A DNA stretch of 64,000 nucleotides from Rhodotorula mucilaginosa (GCA_034406715.1 CP137870.1:992001-1056000), one strand, 5' to 3'. Shown: positions 21,012 to 33,300, counted from the stretch's first letter. The notes: generated by a model not told the origin, from the letters alone. Translations and numbers: made by a program.

Positions 21012-24000
21012 TTAGGCTGCCTTGCTCGGCTCAAAGCCAACTACACCAACGATGTCCGACTGGCCGCAGACGGCAATTTGTTGTCCGTGCGGGTGCCACG
21101 TGATCTCATAGATCGGCCCCGAGTGTTTGTACTCGGTCACGAGAGCGCGGTCCTGCAGCAGGAGGCAAGGTCAGCGAAATCTTTCGACCAGAAGAAGAGC
21201 GGGAAGTGATTCATACCTCGACGCGGTAAATGTCGAGCCGGCCGTCGTTGCTACCGGTGGCGACATACCGACCCGAGACGGGTTCGAAAGCGATCGAGTA
21301 GACATAGTCGCTCGCGCGCGCAAAAGTGTACAAGCACGTGCCGGCGTCGGCGTCCCACAACTTGGCGGTCGAGTCGAACGAGCAGCTGCAAATCCGGGAA
21401 TTCGGGCGCGTCAGCTTTCGGGGGAGCCCTGTATGGAGGGAAGGTCGAAAGAGACTCACGAAGCGAGTAAGCGGGGACCACTCGCGGTCGGTTTGCCCGC
21501 GTCCGGATGCCACGCGATCTGATGCACATCGCTCTCGTGACCTTCCAAGACAAACACGCCTCCCGCTCCACCTTCCTCGTCGTCCCGATCGATCCGACGC
21601 GACTCGTCACCCTTTTTGACCGGCTTGGCGGCGATCTCACGAGCGAGGGCGGGGATGTTGCGGAGGGACCAGACCCGCACGGTCGAGTCGTCCGAGCAGG
21701 AAGCGACGAGAGTGCCGCAAGGCGAGAACTTGACCACGTTGACTTCGTCGCGGTGGCCGCGGAATCGGTGCAGTGGTGTCGTCCGCGAGAGAGACATGAC
21801 TGCGTGCGGGAAAACACGCATCAAGGTCGTCAGACGCTGCGGAATAGCAACCAAAAGAGTCGATAAAGGGCGCAAGAGAGAAGACTCACGATGCACCGTC
21901 TTGTCCATACTCGCGCTCGCCCACGTCTGATCATCGTTCCAATCGACGTCGAGCACCGTATCCGAATGCGTCGCATACTGCTGGCGCACTTTGCCACTAT
22001 TGACCTCCCACAAGCACACCGTCTGATCGAGCGAAGAGGTGAGGAGCATAGTCCCCATCGGGTTCCACTTGAGCGAGCACACTTGACGCTGATGCATCGA
22101 CAAGACGAGGTGCAAGTCCCCCGAGGGGGTCCAGATCCGCACGATGCCGTCTTCGGACCCGGTCGCGAGTAACGAGCCGGACGGGTTCCACGCGACGCAG
22201 GTGATGTCGCACCGGCGTTGGGCCGACTGGTGCTTGCAGACGATGTGCTCCGTCACGGTCGTCGCCTGCTGCGGCGACTTGAGGGAGGTCGGCGTGAACG
22301 GCGGCACGTCCCAGATTCGGCAGGTCGAGTCGCCACCACCGGTTGCGAGGAGCGAAGGGACCTTGGAGTTGAACGCGCACGGTTGCACCTTCTGTGAGCG
22401 ATCGGCATCAGAAGGACGTAGCCCCAACCAGAAAAATCAGCACATGACTTCGACTAGCTCAGATAGAGGCGAAGAGATTCGTCGAAACTCGGCCGAGAGA
22501 CTCACCGCGACCGTGTGCCCCTTCAACCGAACCACACGAGGATCGTCATCCCCAATCTCCCTCACGCCGCGCATATCAAACTCTTTGAGCGGACTACTCG
22601 GCGGCGGCGGCTTGGTCGGACTCTTGGGACCTGCTCCTCCGCCGCCGCCACCACCACCACCACCTCCTCCTCCTCCCCCTTTGCCCTTGGCGCCGTTCGC
22701 GCGCCCGGGGGGTCCGTCGTTGGCGCCGCCGCCGCCGCCGCCCGCCTCGGTCTTGATCTTGTGTTGGAACCGGTCTCCTCCCTCTTTCCCGCCCCCGCCG
22801 CCGCTCGAACCGCCGCTCCCGCTCGTCGTCGCGCCCGATTCTCCAGACCCGCGCCTCCTCTTATCCGCCGCGAGTTGAGCAGCCGAAATCGGCGGCGGAC
22901 CACCACCACCGCCACCGCCGGAAGAACCTGAACCCGACTGCGAATGGTGGTGACTCGACGACGACGACACGGTGACGGGCGTCGAGACCGTCTTTGTTGT
23001 CGTCGTGATTCGGAACTTGTTCGGTGCCGAGGCAGTGGCAGCAGTAGTTGTCGTCGGGGGATGTAATGGTGGCGGAGGTGGTGGCGGTAGCGGCGCGCTG
23101 CTGCTCGTGGTCGATCCTGCCAGAGCGGAGACTGAAGATGCACTCAAAGAAGAAGAAGTAGAAGAAGTGGCAGGCGGGTTCGTAGCCGATGAAGAAGAGG
23201 TGTTCGAAGCAGCGGGTAAGGACGTCGCGTCGGAAGTTGAGGAGGAGGAAGCAGGAGGAGCAGGAGCGGTCGATTTCGACTTGCGCGGTACAGAAGGCGA
23301 GGCCGACCTCTTTCCAGATGCAGTCGTCGTCGTCGTCGTAGTAGTAGTAGTCGTCGCAGTTTGAGGGCCAGAAGAAGAAGAAGAGCCCGTCAACGTCGCC
23401 GCCGATTTTTTCGCAGGCGGCGGCCTCAAATCATCCTTTTCGCGCTCGCGTTTGGTGGGACCGACCGTCGTCGTCGTCGGAGGAGGAGGTGCTGCGGTGC
23501 TCTTCTCTTTTCGCTTGGTAGTCGTCGGCGGAGCTTCCGCCCCCGCCGAGACGGACGGCCCCCTCCCATTCGGTCGATTCGGAGTCGGAGCCGAGTTTGA
23601 CGTCGCGTCTTCCATCTGGACATCGCTGTCGGTAGCCTCGGTTGCCGTCGCCTTCTCGGCGATTGCTCGTTCCTTGCCCTTGCTCGACGACGGAGGGGCG
23701 TCGGCGATGGAAGAAGGTCCTGCACCGGTTGCTCCACCGCTATTGGTGCGGCCCATCGCCAGCTTGGTCGAAGTGGAAGCTGAGGGTGGTGGGGCTGACG
23801 TTTCTGAGGGTACGGGCGTCTTGGCTTTGCGGGAGGGACCCGCTTCGGGAACTGCACTCGCCGCCGCCGTCGTTGTGATTTCTCCGGCCACCACCTTTTT
23901 CTTGGGCTTTTTGGTGGTGGTGGTGGTAGTCGAGAGTTCGCCACCAGCTGCTGAGGGTTCACCCGCAGTAGCAGCAAGTTTCGATTTGGACGAGGAGCCT

Positions 24001-24434
24001 TTGCTCTTTGCCTCTTTGACGTCCCCCCCTGTCGTGACCGGTGCGGCAGGCGGCGGGGTCGGCGGCGGGACGTGTTTCGGCAGCGGCGGGAGTGGTAGAG
24101 TGGTCGGGATGGTGTAGCCTACGATGCGGGGTACGGCGTCGGGGGGATCTTTGCGGTATCTGGCTTCTGCCTCGAGGTAGAGGAGGGCCTTTTGGAGGAG
24201 GCGGACGAGGTGACCTGGGGGCACGACGTGGTCCATGACGGGGTTCCTCGTCGCTTCGTTCTCGTCGTCGTTGTCGTTGGGAGAGGCGGCGGCGAGGTTT
24301 GACTCGTGGAGGAGGCTGAACGAGGTGTGGTGGTAGCCGCTCTCTTCGAGGTACGAGTAGACGAGCCAGTCGAGCTCGTCCGAGGTCATCATGGCGCGGT
24401 CTGGCAGCGCGGGCAGCGGAGAGGGTGCTGCCAT
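21012..24434 (-). CDS. LisH-WD40 corepressor subunit, TBL1/TBLR1/Sif2-like
   Basis: In animals TBL1 is part of the NCoR/SMRT-HDAC3 complex; in yeast Sif2 is part of Set3C. The start at 24434 is followed by a LisH domain (TSDELDWLVYSYLEESGYHH, then TSFSLLHESNL). Then come HLVRLLQKALLYLEAEARY and about 500 low-complexity residues rich in Thr, Ser, Pro, Ala and Gly. The WD40 propeller begins near VVRLKGHTV and continues GGGDSTCRIWDVP, GSEDGIVRIWTPSGDL, SSLDQTVCLWEV, SASMDKTVH, FRGHRDEVNVVKFSPCG, LEGHESDVHQIAWHPDAG and FDSTAKLWDADAGTCLY. It ends FEPSKAA. Introns lie near 22505-22390, 21895-21800, 21460-21385 and 21215-21150. Divergent from TIM8 by 234 bp between start codons. Secure as a family; complex membership is inferred. 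Confidence 0.9.
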
Positions 24435-24668
24435 ACTCGAGTCGAGGCGAGGCGGAGTGGGAGGCGAGGTCCCCGCGGTGCGTCCCCTCTCTCTCGACGC
24501 TGCGGTGCGGCGAGAGTAGTCTGCGCTGATCAGAGCGTAGCTTGACTCGTGAAGCAGGACTCGCCCTCGCGAGTGGCGCGAATGTGTGACACGAGTCGAG
24601 CGAGAAGAGGAGACGGCTCGCTGCTCTCACCTCTCGACCTCGCACCGCATACACACACGCGATCAGAA

Positions 24669-25153
24669 ATGTCTGCCCAGCAAGCCACTCCCCAGGGACT
24701 CGAGCAATTCGACGAAGCAACTCGCGCACGTCGTCCTCCTCCTCCTCCTTGTCCTCCTCTGACCCCGGAATGCTGACCCCCTTCGAACACAGCGCGAGTT
24801 GCAGACGTTCCTCGAGCAGGAACAGACAAAGGCTCGCTTGCAGTCCCAGATCCACACTTTCACCGACACCTGCTGGGACCTGTTCAGTCTCCTTCTCCCT
24901 TTTTCCGCCGAGACCCACTGCTCCCGACTGACCCGCTGCACGCACTCAGCTGCATCAAGGGCGCTCCCGGCGCTCGCTTCAGCCGAGGCGAAGAGGCTTG
25001 CCTCGTGAGTCTTTGTCTGAACTCCTACCTAGCCCCGACCCACTGGCTGACCGCGCCCCTCTTGTCCGCCCGCAGTCCAACTGCGTCGACCGCTTCCTCG
25101 ACTCAAGCCTCTTCATCGTAAAGTCGCTCGAGGAACGCAAGGGTCACATGTGA
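24669..25153 (+). CDS. TIM8: Small Tim chaperone Tim8
   Basis: Intermembrane-space chaperone that partners Tim13 to escort hydrophobic precursors to the TIM22 complex. The spliced protein is about 92 residues. It runs MSAQQATPQGLEQFDEATR, RELQTFLEQEQTKARLQSQI, then twin CX3C motifs CWDLC and CLSNC, ending VDRFLDSSLFIVKSLEERKG. EQEQ and the CLSNCVDRF block match Tim8 rather than Tim9, Tim10 or Tim13. The first intron (24726-24792) can only stay in frame with a GC donor (GCACGT). The second has donor GTTCAG after TGG-GAC-CT, and the third begins after CTC near 25005. The very short first exons and the GC donor make automatic prediction likely to fail here. Confidence 0.9.
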
Positions 25154-25821
25154 ACCCGCCCTCCCCTTTAGACCCTGTTGTATAGTAGACTCGCACCCAC
25201 CCACCTCGCAACAAGAACAACAAATTCCCTCCTCCTTCACGGCTGTCGGGTTTGCTCTTTGCATCGGGTGCGTTTCCCTTTTTCTCGCTTCCTGTCGAGA
25301 TCCTCCACGCTGACACATTCCCTCGCAGGTCTCCTCAAAGTGAGGAAGAGGGAGAGAGAGAGAGAGAGAGAGGATAATCCTTCGCGACCGACGCGCCGCT
25401 CAGGACCCTGTTTTTCGTCGCCGCTCAGTCCGCGTCCGCGTCCAAGACCCGCCGCCCCGCCCCCCGCTTCTCTTCTTTCTTCTTGCTTTCAGCTCTTATC
25501 CTTTCAGAGCCCGTGCTACTGTCGACGCTCTCGCTAGCCTCTGGAAGTGGAGACTTTCGGCCACACCGTCGACCTCACCCAAACGCTCAAACACCGCCTC
25601 CGTCGGATGTCCCGGTGAGGTACGTTTTCCTGGCAAACTCGTTCCTTCTGCTCTGCTTCCTTCGATACGGCGAATCGGGGTGGTCGAGGTCGCCGCTTAC
25701 ACCCAAAGGGGACCTTTTGTCAAAAGCAGCCAGCCTGACCGAATCACCACCCCTGCCGGGCTAGCCAACTCCACCCCACTTTGCCCTCGCTCTCTTCTCA
25801 CAGCAGAGCATACCAGTACCT
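25154..25821. other. Pyrimidine-rich intergenic region with a GA microsatellite
   Basis: 668 bp. A GA run near 25351-25373 is the only clear repeat. The rest is C/T-rich, with possible leader-intron signals ahead of the next gene. No coding frame is supported. Confidence 0.4.
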
Positions 25822-27766
25822 ATGCCCCAAAACGGAAACCCTGGCCCCGTTGTTGCTGACCCGGAAGAACAGCAGCGGGTGCTCGAGGCAGCCTCCTCTC
25901 GACCGGCGCTGGCCGTCCTTCAGGCTGCGGGGAACGAACACTCACTGCCCAGACAAGGACAAGGAGAAGGACAAAGTCAAGGAGGAGGACCTTTCGTGAG
26001 CATGAGCATGAGCGACGACGAGTTCGCTCGGCGGGAGAAATCGTGGCGGAGAACGAAGGGAACGGTCGAAGCCAAGCGCGGGGAGGAAGGAGGTTGCGCG
26101 GCGAGCAATGGCATCGCCATTTCATCGGTTCCAAGTCGTGACCGCCGCAAAGCGACCGCGACCGCGACCGCGACGAACGTACATCCGCCACGAGTCGTCG
26201 CCCCCTCTTCGCGCTCTTCTTCCTCTCCGCCTCCTCGATCCATCACCCCACACCCCACGAGCTTTGCCCATCCGCCACCCTTGTCGCCACCACCATCGCA
26301 GAGAACAGGAGGAGGAGGAGTTGTTCCTGTTCGAGGAGACCCTCGTCGCCGTCACCTTGCGACCCGCTCGCTCTCGGACCCGATCATGTCGTCCCGACTC
26401 CGGCTCGACCCTTCCGCTCGGATCGTACCCGTGCGGGGGTTCACCAAAACGGCATGGGACCTCGCTCGCGATGGTCAACTCCTCCCGCACGTTCCGATCC
26501 CATGTCGCGTCCCGATCGCCGCATATCATCATCATCAGCATCATAACGGAGGCGGAGGAGGGGCGAACCAGTCACGGCCTTATCATAGACCGATACCGTT
26601 CCTCCTCTCGAGGCGGTACGCCCGTTCCGCTTCAGATTCGTTCCTCTCGTCGCGCTCTCCCGTCCAAGAACGTTCAGTCCCCCGATTCTCTTCCTCCTCG
26701 TCCTCCTCTTCTTCCTCTCCCTCCTCCTCCTCCTCCTCCTCGTCGTCGTCGTCCCACTCGGCGCCTGCTCGCAAGCGACAAAGAGCGTCGCTGGGCGGAT
26801 CCTCGAGCGTGTCAACCGCGATCCACGGTTCCCAAACAGGGACGACATCCGCCACCACCGCCGCCGACGTCCCGTACGACCACCATCGCCTGCTGTTTGA
26901 AGAGCTCGTCCTCGTCACCCTCGAACGACGTCTCGCAGACCGACTCGCCCGCGCTCGAGCAGCTGAATCACCACCCCCGTCCTCGTCGGACAAGTCTGCT
27001 AGCTCGAGTCCCGAAGGAGGAGGTGGGAATCGGGCTGCTGCTGCGGTGGTGGAAAGAGCGGCGGGGATGGGAGGAGGGATCAGACCCGGAAGGGAGATGT
27101 GGATCTGGAGTGCAGTGAGGCGGACGCGGACGAGGGAGAGTCGTGCAGGTGGAGGAGGAGGAGGAGGTCGAGGGGTGGTTGCTGCTCAGAGTGGTGCGTC
27201 GGTGCCTGGACCTTCTGTCAGAAGCGGTTTCTCTGGAACGAGCCGGACTCGGTTTCTGTGGACTGATTCTGGAAGGACGATGCACAGTGCTTACTCCGAT
27301 CTCGACCGAGGCATTGGACAAGCGTTCTTGTCTCTCCGATGCCGATACAATACCACAAATCACCATGACGAGGTCATCGCACGCCCGATCAACATCCCTC
27401 CCTGCGACACTCCCTTCCTCTCCCGACTCGGCTCCCTCGCAGCCTCCGGCTGCTCGTCTATTCCCATCATCGTCGTCATCCCCTGTAGGTGAGATCTTCT
27501 CCCGCCACCCATTCCTGCCTCTCCGGCTCCGTCTCCCCTCCCGCCCCGTCGCAGCGCACATGCGGCCGCTCTCCCTCCTCGGAACAGGTGAGCCCGGCAC
27601 GGTCGTCGCTCGACCCGCTTCGGGCGGCGGGGATCTCGCGGCGACGACCGGTGAGACTGAGTTTGAAGTTTCGAAGAAGGCGCGAGGGGACTGGGTGCTC
27701 GAGGAAAGGAGGAGATGGGGATACAGGATGCCAAAGAGACCGGAGAGGGTGGCGGTGGCGGTTTGA
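25822..27766 (+). CDS. Uncharacterised low-complexity protein
   Basis: The start at 25822 (MPQNGNPGPVVADPEEQQRV) opens an unbroken frame to about 27480. It contains MSMSDDEFARREKSWRRTKG, RLRLDPSARIVPVRGFTKTA, a poly-Ser tract (about 26690-26760) and LLFEELVLVTLERRLADRLA, possibly helical. From about 27220 another frame looks more protein-like and ends at 27766 with GETEFEVSKKARGDWVLEER and PKRPERVAVAV. This implies an intron or introns between about 27150 and 27220, and a likely 66-nt intron at 27489-27554 (GTGAGA to CGCAG). I recognise no family. The gene model is tentative. Confidence 0.5.
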
Positions 27767-27889
27767 TGAATCGCCTTGTGGCGGCGGAGGCTCTCACACA
27801 GGAAGGCAGAAAGAAGCTCAGAGACGCAACTTGCATGTTTAGATCAGACATTCGTCGGTTCGTTGTCTCGAAAACGGCGCGCGCGCGCG

Positions 27890-28280
27890 AGAGAGAGAGG
27901 TAGGACGACCCTTCGTTCGTTCGTGTGCAAGGTGAGGCACAACCGGCACTCCAAACCCGCCTGAGGGTGGTTCCGGAGGATGTACGGATCTTTCGCGAGG
28001 TGTTCGATCGTCTCGAGCGTGAGAGCTTCCGGAGCCGTTCTCGCCGGTCAATGGCTTGCTCATCCGAACGAGCGACGCCACCTCCTCCGAATTTACTGCC
28101 AACGCGATTCTAAATCGGTCAGGTGAGGGGGTCAGTCAGGGGTGAACATAGACCGTGAACACGTCGAGAGGGTTCTCTGAAGCCCTAGACCTGTCATGGG
28201 CCCGCTATGACTGGAAAGAGATGGAGAGCAAATGGGGTTCACTTGGTAGTCTGCGCAAAAAGAGAGTCCGTCAACTCGAC
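27890..28280 (-). pseudogene. Decayed partial copy of the 5' part of SF3A2
   Basis: This stretch aligns by eye with 29175-29550 of the intact SF3A2 gene about 1.3 kb downstream, same orientation, with roughly 10 percent mismatches and several small insertions. It includes sequence matching exon 3, intron 2, the 8-nt microexon 2 (TTGGTAGT on the plus strand, about 28242-28249) and part of intron 1. Because introns are present, it arose by DNA duplication and not by reverse transcription. Several frame-changing insertions and the absence of the start exon and of the rest of the gene show it cannot encode the factor. The proximal end has an expanded GC/GA run. Confidence 0.85.
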
Positions 28281-28556
28281 GTCAAAGCGGCGAGCAGGGC
28301 GTATCTATTGAAGCCTGCCGAGCTTGAGTGACTTTGCTGCAACGCGTTGCTCACGATACTCTGCGAGTGCGAGGAAGAAAAGAAAAAAGAAAGAAAAGCT
28401 TAGCGCCATCGCTGGACGAGCAGCACGAGGGCACGACTCAAAGATCAGCAATTTTGATGCTGGCAACGGAGGTGCCGAGTGAAAGATCAGATTACAACAA
28501 AAGGGGGTGAGGGAGCGTGATACGGGTGAACGGCGAGGAAACGAGCTCGAGGGCCC

Positions 28557-29592
28557 CTAGTTCCGCTGCGCAAACAGGAACTGCATCGACAACGTCTTCG
28601 TATCCGGGTCCCAGTGTTCCCAGCTCATGCCCTCGGTGCCTGTCCGGGGTGCGCGTCAATCACACATTCTACCCGTTAGATACACGCGCGGGAAAGGAGA
28701 GCTTACTGTCAATTTCTCGCGCTTGGATCTTGAACGAGATGGTCTGGTACGGCTCGGCGGCGATCTGTGCGGCAAGAGATCCACACAATCCAGATCAGCG
28801 ACTCGTGATATCACATACTCTGTCCCAGTGCGCAGGACCATGACGAGGGAAGCCGACGCACGAGGAGGTACTGCCAATTCCGGTCGGGGACTTCGACCTT
28901 TTGCTCAAACGCCGACATGAACCGGTGTCTCGGCTTGACTCCGTCCTTGATCTCGGGGTAGTGCACCTGGAACAGCAACCCGAGCTGTCCCGTGATCGGA
29001 TCGCGGACCTTGGTGACCTGGTACCCGGGCAAGCCGATCTTGATAAACTGCTTGGTCTGCACGCGCGGTTTCAGCGCCGCCTGCTGCTGCGCGAGTTGTT
29101 GGGCGTAGCCCGTCGAGTCGTGTGCGTCTCGGGCCGCACGGCGCGCGAGGTTCGTCTGGTGCTTCTTGCCCTGCGTGTGCGCGAGGTAGGACCCTTCGTT
29201 CGTGTGCAGGGTGAGGCACAACCGGCACTCCAACCCGCCGAGGTGGTTCCGGAGGATGTACGGATCTTTCGCGAGGTCGATCGTCTCGAGCGCGAGCTTC
29301 CGGAGCCGTTCTCGCCTATCGATCGCTTGCTCATCCGAACGAGCGACGCCACCGCCGCCGAATTTACTGCCAACGCGATTCTAAATCGGCCAGGTGAGGG
29401 AGTCAGTAGGGGGTCAACATGGGCTGCGAGCACGTCTGGAGGGTTCTTCGATCCGTGGACCTGTCATGGGCCCGCTATGACTCGAAAGAGACGCAGAGCA
29501 AACGGGGCTCACTTGGTAGTCTGCGCAACAAAGAGAGTCGGTCAGCTCGGGGACACGATAGCAGGAAGGCGTGAATCGATTAACTTGCCCAT
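28557..29592 (-). CDS. SF3A2: Splicing factor 3A subunit 2 (PRP11/SAP62 homologue)
   Basis: Component of the U2 snRNP SF3a complex. Exon joins give M-DYQ-NRVGSKFGGGGVAS, then DRRERLRKLALETIDLAKDP and YILRNHLGGLECRLCLTLHT. These are followed by NEGSYLAHTQGKKHQTNLAR (the C2H2 matrin-type zinc finger), FIKIGLPGYQVTKVRDP, HRFMSAFEQKVEVPDRNWQY, EPYQTISFKIQAREID, GTEGMSWEHWDPDTKTLSMQ and FLFAQRN, stop. Exon 1 codes only four bases (29592-29589), then a GC-AG intron (29588-29521). An 8-nt exon (29520-29513) precedes a 132-nt intron (29512-29381). It lacks the proline-rich C-terminal tail of the animal protein, as is usual in fungi. A partial copy lies at 27890-28280. Confidence 0.95.
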
Positions 29593-30353
29593 GGTTAGTC
29601 GTTCCGAGGCAAGGTCCCGTGCGGCTTCGGTTACGCGGTTTGATTACGGAGCTGCCTGTTCGAGTGCAAAGAGCGGGAGGCAGAGAGTGACCTAGGTCAG
29701 CGAATCCTCAGGCCGAGCGGGCGATTGACGGTAGGTGGTGTCTGTGATCCCGTGCTGCACGTGCTCGAGTAGCCCGTTCGAGCGGATTGGGGTTGGGTAG
29801 CTACACCTCTGCAGGAAGGGAAGCGATGAAGAGACGGCGAGGTCGAGGTCGACGCTGGCTCCTGCGCGGGTGGCGAGATGATAGGATCTGCTTACGTTGG
29901 AGTATGCAGGTGACTGATTCACGCCCGTGTCTCAGCGAGTGGGTGAAACGGCGGACGTTTAGAGCGACGACGCGAACGACTTTTGCGGTTTCAACTCGAC
30001 GCCGATCACCGACAACTCGACGACTCGCAGCTGCAAGAAAGGCAAGGAGACTTGAACGAGGAGAACACAGCGACCAGCTCTCATCCGGGTCCGCGCACCG
30101 GTTGCTGCATTTCGAGCCGCGAGACGCATCGCTCTTCGTTCTCGACGCGGAGTCAACTGGGAGGACCGAATACAGCCGCATCCGAGAACAGGTAACCGCT
30201 TGCGTCTACTGCTCTACGTAAACTGCCCCGCTGACCTTCCATTCAACACCAGAGCAGGCCACCCCGCCGCCGTCGAGAGAGGACACGACATCCGCCTCCC
30301 CACAACGATAACTTGCTCGTCGTTCGCCAGGAGGGACTCTGCATGCCTGCACA
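29593..30353. promoter_or_regulatory. Divergent region between SF3A2 and the sugar transporter
   Basis: 761 bp between start codons. A frame at about 29985-30190 and possible splice sites at 30190 and 30252 could be a leader or an upstream coding exon of the transporter, but continuity into its frame was not shown. No repeats seen. Confidence 0.35.
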
Positions 30354-33300
30354 ATGACTGGCGGTGGAGGACTCACTCTTGCGAGTGCAACCTCGCACGG
30401 GAAATGTCGCTGGGTAGGGCGAGCCGGCATCTTGTCCACTCGCCCCCACTTGCCGCAATGGATCAGGTACCTCGCCGTCACCGTCTCGTTCTTCGGTCTC
30501 CAACTCGTGTGGGCCTGCGAAATGGCAAGGTAAACACGCCTTCCCCTCCCTCTCTCCCTTGCGACCGGAGACATCTCGAGAGGATCTGACCGTGCCCTCG
30601 AAACCTTCACGTGCAGGGCCTCGCCGTTCTTGCTCTCGCTCGGAGTCAGCAAGAGCATGATGTCGGTCGTCTTCCTCGCCGGTCCCCTCTCGGGCTTGAT
30701 CGTCCAGCCCCTCGTCGGCGTCCTCTCGGACGGGTGCAAGTCGAGGCTCGGACGCCGAAGGCCGTTCATCATCGGCGGCTGCATCCTTACGAGCCTCTCG
30801 GTCATGACTCTCGGTTGGAGCAAAGAGATCGCTGCCCTGTTTGCGAACGAGGGCACCAAGCTGGCAAGTCTGCGGTCGAAGCAAAATGCTCGGGTCGTCC
30901 TCCTCTCAACAGACGTGGAAACGAAACTGACCCTGCGTCCCCTGGTACCCTCCTTGCAGCACAATCACCTCGCCATCGCCTGCGCAGTGATCTCAGTCTA
31001 TGTCATGTCAGCCAATTCACCAGCCTTACTATCTGCCACAAATCCTTACGCCTGAGCCTCTGCCTACCCCACAGCGATTTCAGCGTCAACGTGATCCAGG
31101 CCATGGACCGTTCGCTCCTCGTCGACGTCGTGGCGCCTGCTCAGCAACATACTGCGAACGCGTGGGCAGGACGCATGTTTGGGTTTGGAGGTCAGTACGA
31201 CGAGCGTCCTTGAACGCGCCGAGGCAGCGCGAAAATCGTGCTGATCCTTTTTTTCTTTCTTTTTCCATCCCGCTTGCTCGCGATAACAGCCGTTTTTGGC
31301 TACTGGGTCGGCGGAATCGATCTCGTGTGGTGGACCCGTGGCATGTTGGGAGACGACCAACTCAACGTGAGAGCTCTTTGCGACAGGTTCTTTTGTCCAT
31401 GTTTACTGACGAGAACGTCGCGCTTCCCTTCTCCCCAGGTTCTGACCTTTTTCACCGCATTCTTCCTCTGCGCGACCCACGCCATCACTTGCTCGTGCGT
31501 GGAAGAGCGGATTTTGATCTCGCGAGAGGACGACAACGGCAAGGAAGCTGGAGGACCGATGCACGCCATCGGCGAGATCTGGACGACGATCAAGACTTTG
31601 CCGAGACCAATCCGACAAGTTTTTCACGTCCAGGTCCGTCTCGGAGTAGCAACTTTTCGTGTGCTCGCGGGCCGCAGCTGACACACGCTCGTACCCGCGT
31701 AGTTCACCGGCTGGATTGGCTGGTTCCCGATTCTCTTTTTCTCGACCACCTGGGTCGCCGAGATCTACGTCAAATCGCTCGCGGGCGCTGCGCCTGGCGC
31801 AGAACTTGCCACCGCGACCGACGTGGTCCGAGAAGCGGCGACGCGAGCGGGGACGCGCGCCATGCTGTGGCATTCGGTCGTCTCGCTCGTCGTCTCGATC
31901 GTCGTGCCGCCCCTCGTCAGGAGTGACGACGACTCGCAATCTTCCACGCCGCATCCGACGTCATCATCTCGTCGACGAGCAGCGCTCGGTGGCAGGAACG
32001 ACAAGGACGAGCCGCGGTGGCTCGTCCTCGCGAAGCGCTTCCTCCCCTCGATTCCGTTCCAGTGGTTGACGCTACCGCTCCTCTGGGCGGTCTCGAACGC
32101 AGTCTTTTCGCTCTTGTTGATCGGAGGGACTTGGACAGCCAAAGGGGTCGGAAGCGCGAGCTTTGTTGTCGCGGCGGCGGGGTTCTGCTGGGCCGTCACC
32201 AACTGGGCCCCTTTTGCCATCGTGAGTTGTCTTTCGTTGCTCTCGGAAAAAGTGATGCCTCCCGGTTATGAGAACTCCGCGCTGACGTTTGGTGGCGTCT
32301 CAACGATGGGTCTACCCAGCTCGGAGAGCTCATCTTGAGCATGGATTCGAACTCGTCTTCGGATTCGGCGGCGCTCGAACATCTGCACAGTCGCAACAGC
32401 TCCACCATTCGCTTGCACGACGACTCGTCCCGTCAGCACCTCAACTCGTCATCCGACGAAGCCGAGACTATGCTGGCCGGCTCGAGCTCGTACGACCCCC
32501 AGCTACCGCCTTACTCTGGCGTTACCGCACTGTCTTCCGCCGCGTCGTCGAAGCAGTCCCTGGCCACGTCGCCGATGGTGCACCACCGCGCCGATCCGCC
32601 CGCGCCGCTCGAGTTGTCACCAAAGGTGCACCGGAACGAGACAGTGAACAACAACAACAACGGTTCGCTCGATGCGGCCTTTGCGGCTCGCTCCCGATCC
32701 GAGACGATCCAGACCGAGTCGTCTTTTGGATCCCCGACGACGGCTCGGTCGGCCTACTTTGATGCTGCTTCGTCGGTCGAAGGTGACGCTCGGTCGGTCG
32801 CGAGTACGCAAAGCGGAGGAGACGGGACGCCAGACTATGCCGGCTCGGCGGGTTCGCACACGCCTCGGCTCGGTCACGCAGAGTTGAGTGAAAGTCCCCT
32901 CCGCCCGCCGCCGCCCGATCCGATCACGCCTCCTCCTGCTCGCAAGGTGAGACGAAATCGCGAGTCGGTGGCCAGCACGGCGAGCGATCACAGCTCGATC
33001 GCCTATCCTCCCAATCACGGCGTGGTCGGCATCGATCTGTTTGAGACTGCCGCACGAGGGAACGGGCTGGGCAGTCCTCCTCATGGTCCCGGACAATGGT
33101 ACGGCTCCGATCCGTACGCATATCACTCGGGAAGTACAGTCCATCTACCGCACGGTGCGGGTCTATCGCCGCCGAGGTTCGTACCTCCTTCTCGCTCGCG
33201 ATCCGGCACGCCAAGGGGTGGAGGGAGGTCCGACAGTCCCGGACGGAACGACGAGCGCAATGGAGCGCACGTGCTGCAGATCCGGCATTCGAGCTCGTTC

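Noticed and set aside
29202-29384. Matching open frames in the two SF3A2 copies taken as a small duplicated gene family
   Set aside because: The frames are antisense to SF3A2 exon 3 and its decayed copy. The similarity is explained by duplication of the SF3A2 DNA.
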